Assembly (NCBI GenBank): GCA_019925795.1
Contig: CM034312.1
Coordinates: 25,881,914 to 25,945,913 of the forward strand
Direction of reading: 5' to 3'
Source of the DNA: Dendrobium chrysotoxum
Lineage: Eukaryota > Streptophyta > Magnoliopsida > Asparagales > Orchidaceae
Length of the DNA: 64,000 nt
A model generated the notes under the pieces. It saw only the letters and a list, made by a program, of their open reading frames with translations, was not told where the DNA came from and searched no databases. Positions 32,769-44,315 of the stretch are shown here, one piece after another (positions within the stretch are counted from its first letter, which is position 1; every line of letters begins with the position of its first letter). The translations under genes and the position numbers were made by a program.

Positions 32769-35700
32769 TGATGAGTGTAAATAATGTTTTTATTTATATG
32801 TTAAATTGCCAGTGAAACCATTTTATTTTAGTTGTATTTGTGAAATAAAATGTAGGAAATATGCAAAATATTTAAGTATGTTATAACACCGTAGCGTCTG
32901 GCACTACACCAACGTGGCGCCATTATTAACATCGCCGGAGCACTAATATGGACATGGTGGCATCCAATCTCTATTTAATAGTGCCACCACTTTGGAGGAG
33001 TCAGAACTATAAAGCCCAGCCTCTATCTGTATAGTACCATAGTGCCAATTTCCAGCACCGCCAAGCCAAGGGGAGTGCCATATGGATGCCGCAGTGCTCT
33101 ACCATCTGTAGCATTATAGTGCTACATTTGTAACTGTTTAGGACATAACCAGCCAGTGAAGTGACATATTTATTCACTAAATAGTGGGTCTACATCAACA
33201 AGCACCACAGTGGAGGAAATCCTTCAGCGTTGTGGGTTAGTTCATTTTATGGTGTGGTGGCAGAATAAATTTTTTATATTTTTTATATATAGTCCATATG
33301 TAATGTTAGTAAGAGAGTTTAATCACTTAGTTAATTTCAGTCTTCATAGTGCTTCTCTATAATTTCCTTAGGAGTGACAACTAAGAGAATTCATGGAGCA
33401 CTAGATCCACTTCATAAGAGTGTTTGATCAATATTTGTAGAAGTAATTATATAAGTTCAAGGAGGAGTGTAGAGGAGATCATTGAACCCATTTGGTGATA
33501 TCTTTTCTTCTATACTTTCTTTTTTTATAATTAATGAAAATGAGTTTGCTTCACTTGTTCTTCATGTCTGGCTAAATTTTTTAATTTTGGATTGGGAATA
33601 TAGAGTACTAATGAACTCTCTTCATTAATAATTTAATAATATTTTTAATATACCAGGTCTTCATTTAATACACATAGTGACCATATATGTAGTTAATATC
33701 ATGTGTAATGTGAAGACTAGGAATAGAAAAGTTGACATAACCAGGTATATTGGATTTGTATGATGCAAGCATAGATATAGTGCTTGACATATACCAAATT
33801 TATAGAGATGAATTATAATGAGAGGGTTTTAACAATATATATTTTACTTACTCTTCTAATATTTTAATAGGGTGACAGACTATGATAGATAATAGAAGAA
33901 TTAATACAAAAGATACCTCTTGAATAAAGAGTTTTTATTGGGGGAGATTTAAATGTACATGTTGGTAGAGAGGTAGAGGAGTTTAAAAGCATTCATGGTG
34001 GCTATTAGTTTGGAGTGACTAATGAAGGTGGTAAGACTATATTAGACTTTACTTTAGCTTATGATTTTGTTATTATTAATACCTTATCTTAGAAAAGATA
34101 TGACCATCTCATCACTTATAAGAATGGATATAGTAAAACTTAGATTAATTATTTTCTTATAAGAAAAATAGGTCGTTTAGATTATAGAGATTGTAAAGTT
34201 ATTCTGAGTGAAAGTCTATGTACATAACACCATTTATTAGTTTTAGACTTTAAAATGAAGGGACAGAGTATGAAAAACATAGTATATTATTATTTTAGGA
34301 TTAGATGGTGGCATTTAAAGAGCTCTAAAAAATATCTTTGAGAGTAAGATTCACGATCTTAAGATTTTCTCAGTGCATGAGGAAGTTAATGTTATGTGAG
34401 AAATAGTAGCTTGTAATATTAAGAATGTTGCAAATGATGTGCTTTGAGTATAAAAAAAAAAAGCCTTTAATAGTAAAAATAGTTGGCGGTAGAATTAAAA
34501 TATACAAGAAAAGATAAAAAATAAGAAACTATATTATAAAAATTTGTTTAGATGTAAAAATTTTGAAAATTTGTGAAATATATAAAGTTACCTTTAAGGA
34601 GTCTAAGAAAGCATTATGTGATGCAAAGACTTTAGCTTTTAATGATTTATATAATAGATTCGATATTAAAGAGGGCAAAAGATATATGTATAAGCTAGCT
34701 AAATAAAGAGATAGGAGTAGTAAAGATTTAGTTCAAGTGAAGTGCATTAAGGATGAAGATCAAAATGTACTTTTTTTAGAAGAGGATATTCAACAAAAGG
34801 GGATAAGATATTTTGCTAAGCTTTTCACTGAAGATTATGAAAATATGATTGACTTTAGTGACCTTAACACTCTAAATAAAAATAAACATTTTTATTTTTA
34901 TAGGTGTATTATTAAAACTGAAGTTAGAGAGGCTTAACAGATAATGAAGTGTGGGCAAATTATTAGACCTGATGATATTCCAATAGATGTGTGGAAATGC
35001 TTAGGAGATAAAAGCATTTTTTGGCTTACTAAACTTTTTAATATTATTTTGAGGACTAAAAAGATGCCATATGTGTGGAGAAAGAGTGTGTTGATTCTTA
35101 TCTTTAAGAATAAGGTGATGTACAATATTGTGCAAATTATAGATGAATTAAGTTGATGTGTCATACTTTAAAACTATGGGAGAGAGTTATAGAGCATAGG
35201 TTACGACGTGATACTAATATTTCTCAAAATCAATTTGGATTCATGCTGGGTAGGTCTACTATGGAATCCATACATTTATTGAGAGGTTTGACGGAGAAGT
35301 ATAGAGAGAAAAAGGAAGATCTTCATATAATATTTATTGATTTAGAGAAAACATATGATAAAGTTCCAAGAGAAGTGCTATGGAGAGTTCTAAAAAAGAA
35401 AGGGATCAATAATGCTTATATTCAATCCATTAGGGATATATATGCTGGAGCTGCTACTCATGTTCAAGCATAAGGTGGTTTGACCAAGTATTTTCCAATT
35501 TCAGTTGGATTATATCAAGGATCAGCCTTAAGCCCATATCTTTTTGCTTTAGTCATGGATGTTCTTACTAGAAAATTGCAAGAGGATGTTCCCTAGTGTA
35601 TGCTTTTTGCTGATGATATTCTTCTTATTGGTAAGACTAAAGAGGGAGTTAAAGATAAACTTGAATTATGGAGGTCAACCTTAGAATCTAAAGGTTTTCA

Positions 35701-36695
35701 TTTGAGTAGATCTAAAACTGAATACATGGAGTGTAATTTTAGTAGTAATAGATCTAGTGGGGGGTTTATGACTTTGAGTGATCAATCCATTAATAAGAGT
35801 ACACATTTTAGATATCTTAGGTCTATTATTCATAGTGTGGTGAAATAGATTGGGATATTATTAGTAGAATTCAAGTTGGATGGATGAAGTGGAGGAATGT
35901 ATTGGGCTTGTTGTGTGATAGAATGCACTACTTAAATTTAAGGGGAAATTCTATAAGATGGTGGTTAGACCTGCAATGCTTTATGGTGTAGAATATTGGC
36001 CATTAAAAGAGAAGCATAATATTAAGTTAAGTGTTACAAAGATGAGGATACTCAGGTGGATGAGTGGCTTTACTCTTAGAGACATGATACGAAATGAGCA
36101 TATAGGTGAAAAGGTTGGAGTAGCTCCAGTGGCAGATAAGATTGGAAGAGTTGCCTTAGTGGGTTTGGTCACATAAAACGACAACCTTCTGATGACCTAG
36201 TTAGGAGAGTAGATGTATTGGATTTAACCTATGTTAAGAAAGATAGAGGTAGACCTAAAAAACTTGGTAGAAATGACCTTTCTTTATTAGCTCTAAATGT
36301 GAATTTGACTCTTAGCTGGACTCAATGGAGAAAAAGGATTCATGTAGCTAACCTCATGTAGTGGGATAAAGGCTTGCTGTTGTAGTTATTGTTGTTATTA
36401 ATTTTAAACTAAGTGATTGAATCTCTACCAAAATTTATTTTTATTGAGTAGGATAATTATTGTAATTGTAGTAGACAATACTAGTATTTGTAAGTAAACA
36501 TTCTTTCTCATGGATTGATACTCTACTCTATCACTATATTATTTAATTCGGCATGTATACTTGCATATATTAAGTTGGGTTTTTATAATTTTTATATCAA
36601 AGAAAACCCTAGAGATTGATAGAGCCCTAAATTATTTTCATAATTCTTTAGATTGACACTCTACTCTATCACTTAATTCAGCATGTACACTTGCA
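32769..36695 (+). repeat. LTR A of the outer retroelement block, split by a LINE
   Basis: It starts TGATGAGTGTAAATAATG like LTR B (39844) and LTR C (56014). It runs to about 33878, is interrupted by a LINE, resumes at about 36398 (ATTAATTTTAAACTAAG) and ends just before the primer site at 36704. About 190 bp present in LTR B (about 40927-41114, including the TATA box) is missing at the LINE junction. Its last 50 bp duplicate a nearby segment (ACTCTACTCTATCAC..CATGTA.ACTTGCAT) instead of ending like LTRs B and C. Confidence 0.75.
33880..36397 (+). mobile_element. RTE-type LINE inserted in LTR A
   Basis: Plus-strand LINE, 5'-truncated in the endonuclease domain (GGDLNVHVGREVEEF at about 33940). 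Reverse transcriptase follows with frameshifts: DDIPIDVWKCLGDKSIFWLTKLFN (34969), then the QNQFGFMLGRSTMESIHLLRGL and FIDLEKTYDKVPRE blocks (35225-35380), then the catalytic box FADD (35607-35618), and the C-terminal region MVVRPAMLYGVEYWPLKEKH (35958). It ends in a TTG-rich tail at 36378-36397. There is no target duplication; the insertion coincides with a deletion of LTR sequence. Confidence 0.85.
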
Positions 36696-36702
36696 TATTT
36701 TT

Positions 36703-36720
36703 TGCACCGTTGCCGGGGAA
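36703..36720 (+). other. primer binding site, tRNA-Asp type (first copy)
   Basis: TTGCACCGTTGCCGGGGA matches the complement of the 3' end of plant tRNA-Asp (TGGCGCCGTTGCCGGGGA) with two changes. It lies directly after LTR A and sets the orientation of the block. Confidence 0.8.
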
Positions 36721-37458
36721 GATTTTATTTACATACACTTTTGCTATAATTTTGAATCAATTACATAATTAGACCTATTTATATTTTATTATTATTATTG
36801 CATATTGGTTTTATATTTTATGTTTTTATTGTTTGTATTGCATTACATTTTATATTAAGTATTAAGTCATTAGTTATTTGTTTGCATTTTCATTTCATTA
36901 CCATAGCATTAGCTTTCACTACACTGAAGTGCTTGCCTTGCATATGTATAATTCTATAAATAAAAAATTTCTATTGCTTAAATAATCATATAAGTCAGTG
37001 CCACAGTGCTTATCCCCCAAGCATTGTAGTGTCGATCATACCCAGTCAAAAAGAATGCTGACAGTCGTAAGCCAAAATGAATTATACGGATTTAAATGCA
37101 CATTATTCATTTCTGGTAAGCACTGCAGTACTAGAACTAATGCTGCGGTGTCACATCATTTTCATCACTGATATGACTGTTGCTATGCAAACACGTGGAA
37201 ATGCCGCAATGGTGGACCATTTCTAAAAAGTTATTTCAAATTCCTAGAACCAGCGTCACTGTGCCATGTGGCCTGTACTACTATAGTGTTTGAATTTGAC
37301 CATTTTGTCATTTAGTACATATATTGAGCTCTGCGACGTAATACCTTGCAGCGTCCCAGTGCTTCATTATTTATAAATAGGCATTACATTTTCATCTCAT
37401 TTCACATTGCATTTCACTCAATCTCTCTACTCCTCTTACCCCCATGTTTTTTTTAGCA

Positions 37459-38605
37459 ATGGCCCCTAGGACTTCACGATCAGGGAAGAAAAGAACTACC
37501 ACCTATGATAAACTCAAATTTATTTCTGAGGTAGCCGAGTCTATGTATACTAAGTGGTTAATCACTAAACCTTTAATCCCTAAGCATGATTTTTTTTAAC
37601 CCAACCCAACCAATCGCTCAAACCATTTTTTATAGAGGTTGGGCTCATTTCTGTGAGGAGCTATTTATGGCCATTGTAAATATAGTGCGTGAATTTATTT
37701 TCAATGAAAAGGAGGCTTCCAATTTTAAATGTTATGTGAGAGGGAGATGGGTACCTTTTGACTCTTCCACCATTAATAGAGTCCTTAAGCTGAGAGATAT
37801 AGAATTTGATGAATATTTTCCTTTTAGCCATGTACCATTTGATTCTCAAGAAATTATGGACTTACTTTATGGATCAAATAGTGGAGTTAGGTGGAAGACT
37901 AGAGAAGAGAAAATCATTAATTTCTCTGCATCCTATATAACTCAATTCTCCAAGGCCTGACACTATTTCATCTCTACCCACAATCTCCCAAGCAAGAATA
38001 TTACTAATGTAACCAAGGATAGAGCCCTCCTAAATTTTGCCATTCAAAAGGTCTACACTATTAATACTGAAAAGTTGATCCTATCTTCCCTTATATACAT
38101 TGTGAGGGGGTCTACTTCTGTAGGTTTAGGCCACCCTTCTTTAGTATTTACCCTTTGTGTAGTAGTATGATTGAGAGGTGATCAAAATGAAGAATAATTA
38201 TTGCCCATTGCTTCTCTCACTAGGGAAAAAAAAATAAATTTTAAGTAATCAGATAGAGAAGAGGAGGATCCTAGTGAGCCTACGTCTTCTAGAGGGGCAG
38301 CGACCAGTAGCAATAGGTGGAGTGCCAAGACTCCTAAATTTTTAAGGTGACTCAGTTTTGTGAAAATTCATGAGATAGGCAATTTGAGGTGAAAATGCAG
38401 ATGGCTCATGCTATGAACTAATAAGAGAAATACTATCAGTACACATCTAATTTTAATGTGGCTCTTATTGGAATATTTAGAAATAGTCAATTTGTTGAAG
38501 GCTAGAGCAATATGAGTTTTCTTCTACACCTGAGAACTAATCTTTTATTTAGCAACTTAGAGACAGAGATGAAGATGAGGAAGACTGTGATTATGAGGGG
38601 TAGGC

Positions 38606-38666
<61 letters not shown>

Positions 38667-38700
38667 TGATGTTTTTGTGTTGCATTTTCAGGTTATTTTA
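37459..38700 (+). pseudogene. broken ORF of the outer element, 'putative plant transposon protein' type (copy A)
   Basis: The reading starts at MAPRTSRSGKKR and continues VAESMYTKWLITKPLIP. A one-base insertion in a T run near 37590 shifts frame relative to copy B. The next frame (37586-37960) carries the core: RGWAHFCEELFMAIVNIVREF followed by YVRGRWVPFDSSTINRVLKL. A Trp codon has become TGA at 37958, and later parts continue to GDQNEE at 38194 and beyond, ending in an Arg-Glu run encoded by an AG microsatellite. The core resembles the protein often annotated as putative plant transposon protein, found in large non-autonomous LTR elements. I also see resemblance to the 378-codon ORF of the nested element. 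The function is unknown, and this copy is inactive. Confidence 0.6.
38609..38663. repeat. (AG)n microsatellite
   Basis: About 27 AG units. In one frame they encode alternating Arg-Glu near the end of the outer-element ORF. The homologous position in copy B (about 54820) has only about 6 units. Confidence 0.95.
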
Positions 38701-39828
38701 TTTTGCATTTTGATTTATAGTCTGGTTGAAGACTATAACTTAGCACTTCTGGGGGGCAACCCATGTTTGTGTTATGCTAATACTCTTTATATTATGAATA
38801 TTATGTATTATTTTGTGTTCAACATATATTTTATGCGTCTTTTATCATTCTTATGAAAGCATATGTTTGTAGTGTTTATTTATGTATTTATTTACATATT
38901 AGCAAATTCCCTTCATACTTAAATTGTTATTGTCCTCCAATTATTTTTATATTCTGATTATTTAATTAACTCTTATAAAAATAATAATTAAAAATTATAT
39001 AAAATTAGGATAATAATAAAACCCTAAATCCTAATTTGAATGAACTTTGTTTATACTTCATAGTTTGGAAAAATTAAAAATTTACTCATTCAATCATTTA
39101 AGTTATTATTCTAATTTGAGTTTATAAGCTATACCTTTATGAGATTAATTTTTAAAACTGAAAGATGAATAATTAGTATTAAAAGTTAGATATGAGTAGA
39201 TTAAAATTTGAAATTATAATTAACTTGAAGATGGAATTAGTAATCTCATCAAGTTCTTATATTAAAATCATTAAAATTATATGAAGGTTTAAAGTAGAAG
39301 TTGATATTCAAAATTATTAATTATGTACTCCATAAAAGAAAAAGAAAAAGAACTATAAAATAGTTCTCAAAAGAAAAGGAAAAGAAAAGAATATAATCAA
39401 AAGAAAAAGATGAGTACATTCAAAAATTGGTATCAGTGAAAGCTTAAGATTGAAAATACAATCATATACATAAATTAAAAAGGATAAGATATGAGAGTTA
39501 ATATATAGGATGGTGAACTAGTGAATATATAATTTTAACTACCATTATATCTAATCATTAAAACTCAATTATTCACTTCAATAATTAAAATTTAATGATT
39601 AAATATATAACTTATAATTTTAAATTAGGCTGTAACTGTAATGATTAATTAGTTTAACTATTAGTATTTTTTTCAAACTAGAAGTATAGTCATGTTCATT
39701 TTTACTAATTCTGGACAGAGATGTATTATCCTATATTTTAATAACTTTAGATTATCATTTTTTTATTTTGGTTAATCACTTAATTAGAATTATAAAAGTT
39801 TTATTTGCTTGAGGACACGTAAGAGTTT
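38701..39828 (+). other. 3' internal region of the outer element, non-coding
   Basis: AT-rich sequence without genes, matching 54960-55995 of the second internal copy along its length. It leads into the polypurine tract. Confidence 0.6.
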
Positions 39829-39843
39829 AAGTTGGGGAGGATT
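39829..39843 (+). other. polypurine tract before LTR B
   Basis: AAGTTGGGGAGGATT lies immediately before the TGATGAG start of LTR B, in the position of a plus-strand primer. The preceding TTGAGGACACGTAAGAGTTT is a common lead-in to the tract in plant gypsy-type elements. Confidence 0.75.
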
Positions 39844-41405
39844 TGATGAGTGTAAATAATGTTATGTTTTATATGTTAAATTATAAGTGAAACAATTTTA
39901 TTTTAGTTGTATTTGTGCAAAAAAATATAAAAAATATGTAAAAATTTTAAGTATGGTACAGCACTACGACGTCTGACACTACACCACCGCGGCACCATCA
40001 TTAACACCGCTAGAGCACCCAATATGGATATGGGGTGCCTAGTCTCTATTTAACAGCCCCGTAGTGTTGGAGGAGTAAGCACTATAAAGCCCAATCTCTA
40101 TCTGCACAGCGCTACAACACCAATTTTAGCATTACCAAGCCAAGGAGAGTGCCACATGGACATCGTAACGCTCAACTATTAAAGGTCCACATTAGTAAGC
40201 ACCACAGTGGAGAAAATCCTTCAGCGCTGTGGCGTTAGTTCATTTTATAGGCGCCTCAGTGAAGTGTCTCAAGCGCCACATCACTAGGATATATTTTTTG
40301 TATTTTTCTATATATATTCTATTTATAATATTAGTAAGAGAGTTCAGTCACTTAGTTAATTTTAGTCTTAACAGTGCTTCTCTGTAATTTTCTTAGAAGT
40401 GACAACTAAGGAAATTCAGGCAGTACTAGATCCACTTCATAAAAGTGTTTGGTTAATATTTATGGAAGCAATTCTATAAGTTCAAGGAGGAGTGTAGAGG
40501 AGATTATTGAACCCATCCGATGTTATCTTTTCTTTTGTACTTTCTTTCTTTTATATAATTAATGAATGAGTTTGCTTCACTTATTCTTCATGTCTGGCTA
40601 AATTCACTAATTTATTGATTGATGGTGTAAATGGAATGTGGAGTACTAATGAATTCTCTTCATCAATAATTTAATGATGCTTTCAATATACCAGATCTTT
40701 ATTTAATATATATAGTGCCCATATATGTAATTAATATCAAGTGCAATATGGAGCCTAAGAATAGGAAAGCATGTACAATCAGGTATATTGGATTTGTATG
40801 ATGCAAGCATAGGTATAGTGCTTGACATATAACAAATTTATAGAGATGAATTGAAATGAGAGGGTTTTAATAATACATGATTTACTTACTCTTTTAAGAT
40901 TTTTATAGGGTGATAGACTATGAGAGTTTATAGTGGTATTAAGGTTGGAAGGGTTTAATCTTTCCTTTGTGTCTTCATTCTTGACTGAGCGGTCAGCGAT
41001 GCATATGCTCTGAGTGGAATCAATATAAAAGAGAATTATTAGGAAACATATTGTATTTACATTCCATCTATCCAAAACATTTTATCCAAATAGCGTTTCA
41101 TTTAAATTTTTTTATTAATTTTAAACTAAGAGATTGAATCTCCACCAAAACATATTTTTATTGAGTTGGATAATTATTATAATTATAGTATATAGTACTA
41201 GTATTTGTAAGTAATTATTCTTCAACATGGGATCAATACTCTACTCCATCACTATATTAATTGATTCACCATTTATACTTGTGTATATTAAGTGGAGTTT
41301 TTTTTTAATAATTTTTATATCAAAGAAAATCTAAGCATTGATTAAGGATTGATAGAACCCTAAATCATTTTCACAATTCCTTAGGTTACTCCACCTCCCC
41401 CATCA
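39844..41405 (+). repeat. LTR B of the outer block (middle LTR)
   Basis: A 1562-bp LTR, starting TGATGAGTG and ending CCCCCATCA. It serves as the right LTR of the first unit and the left LTR of the second. It contains a TATA box and repeated words such as CACCGCAGCGC and its variants. Confidence 0.85.
41024..41030 (+). promoter_or_regulatory. TATA box of LTR B
   Basis: TATAAAA within AATCAATATAAAAGAGAATTATTAGG. The same context is kept in LTR C at 57247-57253 and is missing from LTR A. Confidence 0.6.
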
Positions 41406-41412
41406 AGTTTTT

Positions 41413-41428
41413 AGCACCGTTGCCGGGA
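41413..41428 (+). other. primer binding site, tRNA-Asp type (second copy)
   Basis: AGCACCGTTGCCGGGA follows LTR B by 7 bases (AGTTTTT), as expected for a second complete LTR-internal junction. Confidence 0.8.
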
Positions 41429-42187
41429 AGACATTATTTTATTTGCAAATTTACTATATTATTGAATTAATTATAGAATTAGACCTACTCATACTTTATT
41501 AATAATATATCTATATTGTATTTGGTCTTGTTGTTATTTATATTACATTGCATTTTGCATTAATAGTCAAGTTATTAGTCATGTTTCCATTATGTCATTT
41601 CAGTGTCAAGCTGCTGGATATTACAGCACCGCAGCGCTTGACTTGATTTTAGTACGGTTCCATAAATTGAAATTTAACAACTTTAATGATTATATAAGAT
41701 AGCATTGTAGCTTTTATCTTTGAAGCACTGTAGCGCCAATTAAACTTAGTTATTAAGCACTATTAAGTCATTAGTTAAAATCAATCATATGGATTTAAAG
41801 TCATATTATTGGTTTCAGATAAGTGTCGTAGCACTTGAACAAAAATCGTAGTGCCACATCATTTTCATCAATGTAGCTTTGATAGCACCATAAAGATCTC
41901 CTGATATGGTTGTTGCTATGCTGACACATGGCAACACCACAGCGGTGGCCCGATTCTAAAAATTTGTTTTAATTTCCCATAACATTATCACTGTGCCATA
42001 TGGCTTGAATCATTGCAATATTGAATATGACCTTTTTATCATTTGTTGCATGCATTAAGTGCTGTGGTGCCATACCTTTCAGCATCGTAGCGCTTCGGTG
42101 TTTATAAATTGGCATATCATTTTTATTTCATTTCACCTTATATTCCATCCATTTCTCCTCTCTACTCTTAAACTTCTATCTATAGCA

Positions 42188-42445
42188 ATGGACCCCAAAA
42201 CCTCTTGATTAGGGAAGAAGAGAGCTGCTACCTATGATAGACTTCTTCCTGAGACAACGAAGGCTAGGTATATAGATTGGGTAATCACTAAACCTTTGAT
42301 CCCTGAGCATGGTTTTCTTAACCCAACCCAGCCAATCCTTCTAACCATTTCTACTAGAGGTTTGGCTCATCTCTGTGAGGTACCATTTGCGACCATTGTT
42401 AATGTAGTGCATGAATTTTTTGCCAATAGAAAGGAGGCTTCTAAT
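42188..42445 (+). pseudogene. outer-element ORF, copy B, 5' part (cut by the Sirevirus)
   Basis: The frame opens MDPKTS, then has a TGA at codon 7. It continues through LITKPLIP-equivalent sequence (VITKPLIPEHGFLNPTQP) and LAHLCEVPFATIVNVVHEF to the CTAAT insertion site. It continues at 53886. Here the T run that is shifted in copy A is intact, which identifies the copy A frameshift. Confidence 0.6.
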
Positions 42446-43091
42446 TGAAAGTTTGATAGGGATGTTAAGCCCTAGTGAACTAGTCCCGAGGCTAACCAAG
42501 AGGGGGGGGGGTGAATTAGTTATTTAAAAATTTCACGAGGAACAAAAAAATCTTTTCGATACTTTGCAGCGGAAATAAGTAAACAATAATGAAAAGATCA
42601 ATCACAGATATTCAACCAAGCAGTTAATATTAGAAAAGTAAAGTACAGAACAGAATCAGAAAAGAAAACCAGATTTTATAGTGGTTCGGTCAACTTGACC
42701 TACGTCCACTCCCCGGAGCCTCCCCTCCGGGTATTGCACTAAACAAAAAGTGTCTCTCCTTTTGCTCCCACAGCAAGGCGGAGAAGCCTGTACAAAACCT
42801 CCTTTTCACCACATGGTGAGGCAGAGAACCCGACCTCCTTTTGCTTCCACCTGAAGCGGGCAGAGAACCCCAGATCTTCTTACGAACGATCCTCCCACCA
42901 CAAACACCAACTAGACGAAAGACGACGAGCGGAGAAGACGACTCTGACCCGTGCTTGGAGCAACCTTAGTGAATCCCTCACTAACTCCCCCTCACAAGAT
43001 CCTTTCTCTCTCTCCCAAACTCTCTCTCTCTCTCTAGGGTTTCTCTGGGAAGGAAAGTTGCAAAAGATTTTTCTTGTTTGAAGAAAAATAT

Positions 43092-43099
43092 CTTTTATA
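43092..43099 (-). promoter_or_regulatory. TATA box in the 3' LTR
   Basis: TATAAAAG on the minus strand, located after the palindrome array in the direction of transcription. The same box is kept in the other LTR at 52931-52938. Confidence 0.6.
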
Positions 43100-43135
43100 G
43101 GAGGGCTTAAAATTTGCCCTAAATCTCAACTAGTC

Positions 43136-43825
43136 GGCCATGATCGTCCAGGATGATAGATCATCCTGTACGATCAGTTCAAAATCAGCTGTTTAAGCCT
43201 GGACGATCTGGCTCTTCTAGATGATCAGTAGAAAAAATTGATCATATCGTCCCGTACGATCTTGCGATCGTCCGGGATGATTAGTGCAAATCGAGGAATA
43301 TCGTCCAGAAGACAGTTCGGGTCGTCCAGAGAAACTTATGCTGGACGACCAAAAAATGACTTGATCGTCCAGGACGATAAGGGTATCGTCCTGTACAATT
43401 AGTTCAAAAAGTGCCAAAATCATCCTGAGTATAGTTCGAGACGTACAGCTGAAATGCACTAGACGATCATGATCGTCCGGGATGATCCTGCGATCGTCCA
43501 GGACGATATGATCGTATCAATCAAAAATAAATTGCTTTCCTTAATTACCAGATTAAATTAGGCATGATTATACTGAACGTCCAGGACGATACACGTATCG
43601 TCCGGGACCATCAGACCAAATAACTTAAAATAAAAACTTGCCTAACTTGATCTAGCGACTGAGAATTTCTGATTTGAGCATATCATCCCGTACGATCCAA
43701 AGATCGTCCAGGACGATCTGCTTAATCAGACCCTCTTAACTTAGTCGCCCTAATTAGTGTTTCCATTTTTACCTGATCGTCCAGGACGATGTGAATATCG
43801 TCTAGGACGATCTGAACAAAAAATG
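43136..43825. repeat. palindrome array in the 3' LTR
   Basis: About 18 occurrences of ATCGTCCnGGACGAT or a one- to three-base variant (for example GATCGTCCGGGATGATC and ATCGTCCCGTACGATC) at irregular spacing of 15-80 bp. Each unit is itself an inverted repeat. The array lies in U3, upstream of the LTR TATA box in the direction of transcription. Confidence 0.85.
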
Positions 43826-44062
43826 AACAGAAACTCTAATTCACTCAAGCTCTCCCCCTGAGTGTGTGTGTACAAGGTTACTTAGCTAGGGGATCAGTTA
43901 CATTACAATTGACTCAAGAAAAAGAAAAATAGTACATTGGACATACTTGGACCCGATCTTGAGTTGGCTTGAGTGGCTCGTGATCTTTTGTGCCTGAAAC
44001 GGGTTAGCCAAGCAAAACACACTGGAAACATGTTTGTCATCATCAAAACCAGATTTGCAACA

Positions 44063-44077
44063 ATCTCCCCCTTTTTG
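44063..44077 (-). other. polypurine tract of the Sirevirus
   Basis: CAAAAAGGGGGAGAT on the minus strand lies immediately before the 3' LTR start TGTTGC. Confidence 0.85.
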
Positions 44078-44315
44078 TTGATGACAAATATTTGTACAGT
44101 AGTTTAAAAATAAAAAATAACTAGGAAATCGAAAAATAAATATTTTTTCAAATTTTCATTTCACAACTAAATTAATACAGGAAACATAACACATAACAAA
44201 ACCCGAAATAACTACAACTGACTCCCCCTTTTGACATTACAAAAAGGAGGAGGGTAAACAGAAATACTAAAACATCAGTACAGAACAGAAAAGAAAACAA
44301 CTATAAAATAGAAAA

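Larger units (their letters stand above)
42446..44062 (-). repeat. 3' LTR of the Sirevirus
   Basis: A 1617-bp LTR; on the minus strand it begins TGTTGCAAATCTGG and ends CTTTCA. It is a full-length partner of 52302-53885. It contains a minus-strand TATA box and a palindrome array. Confidence 0.9.
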
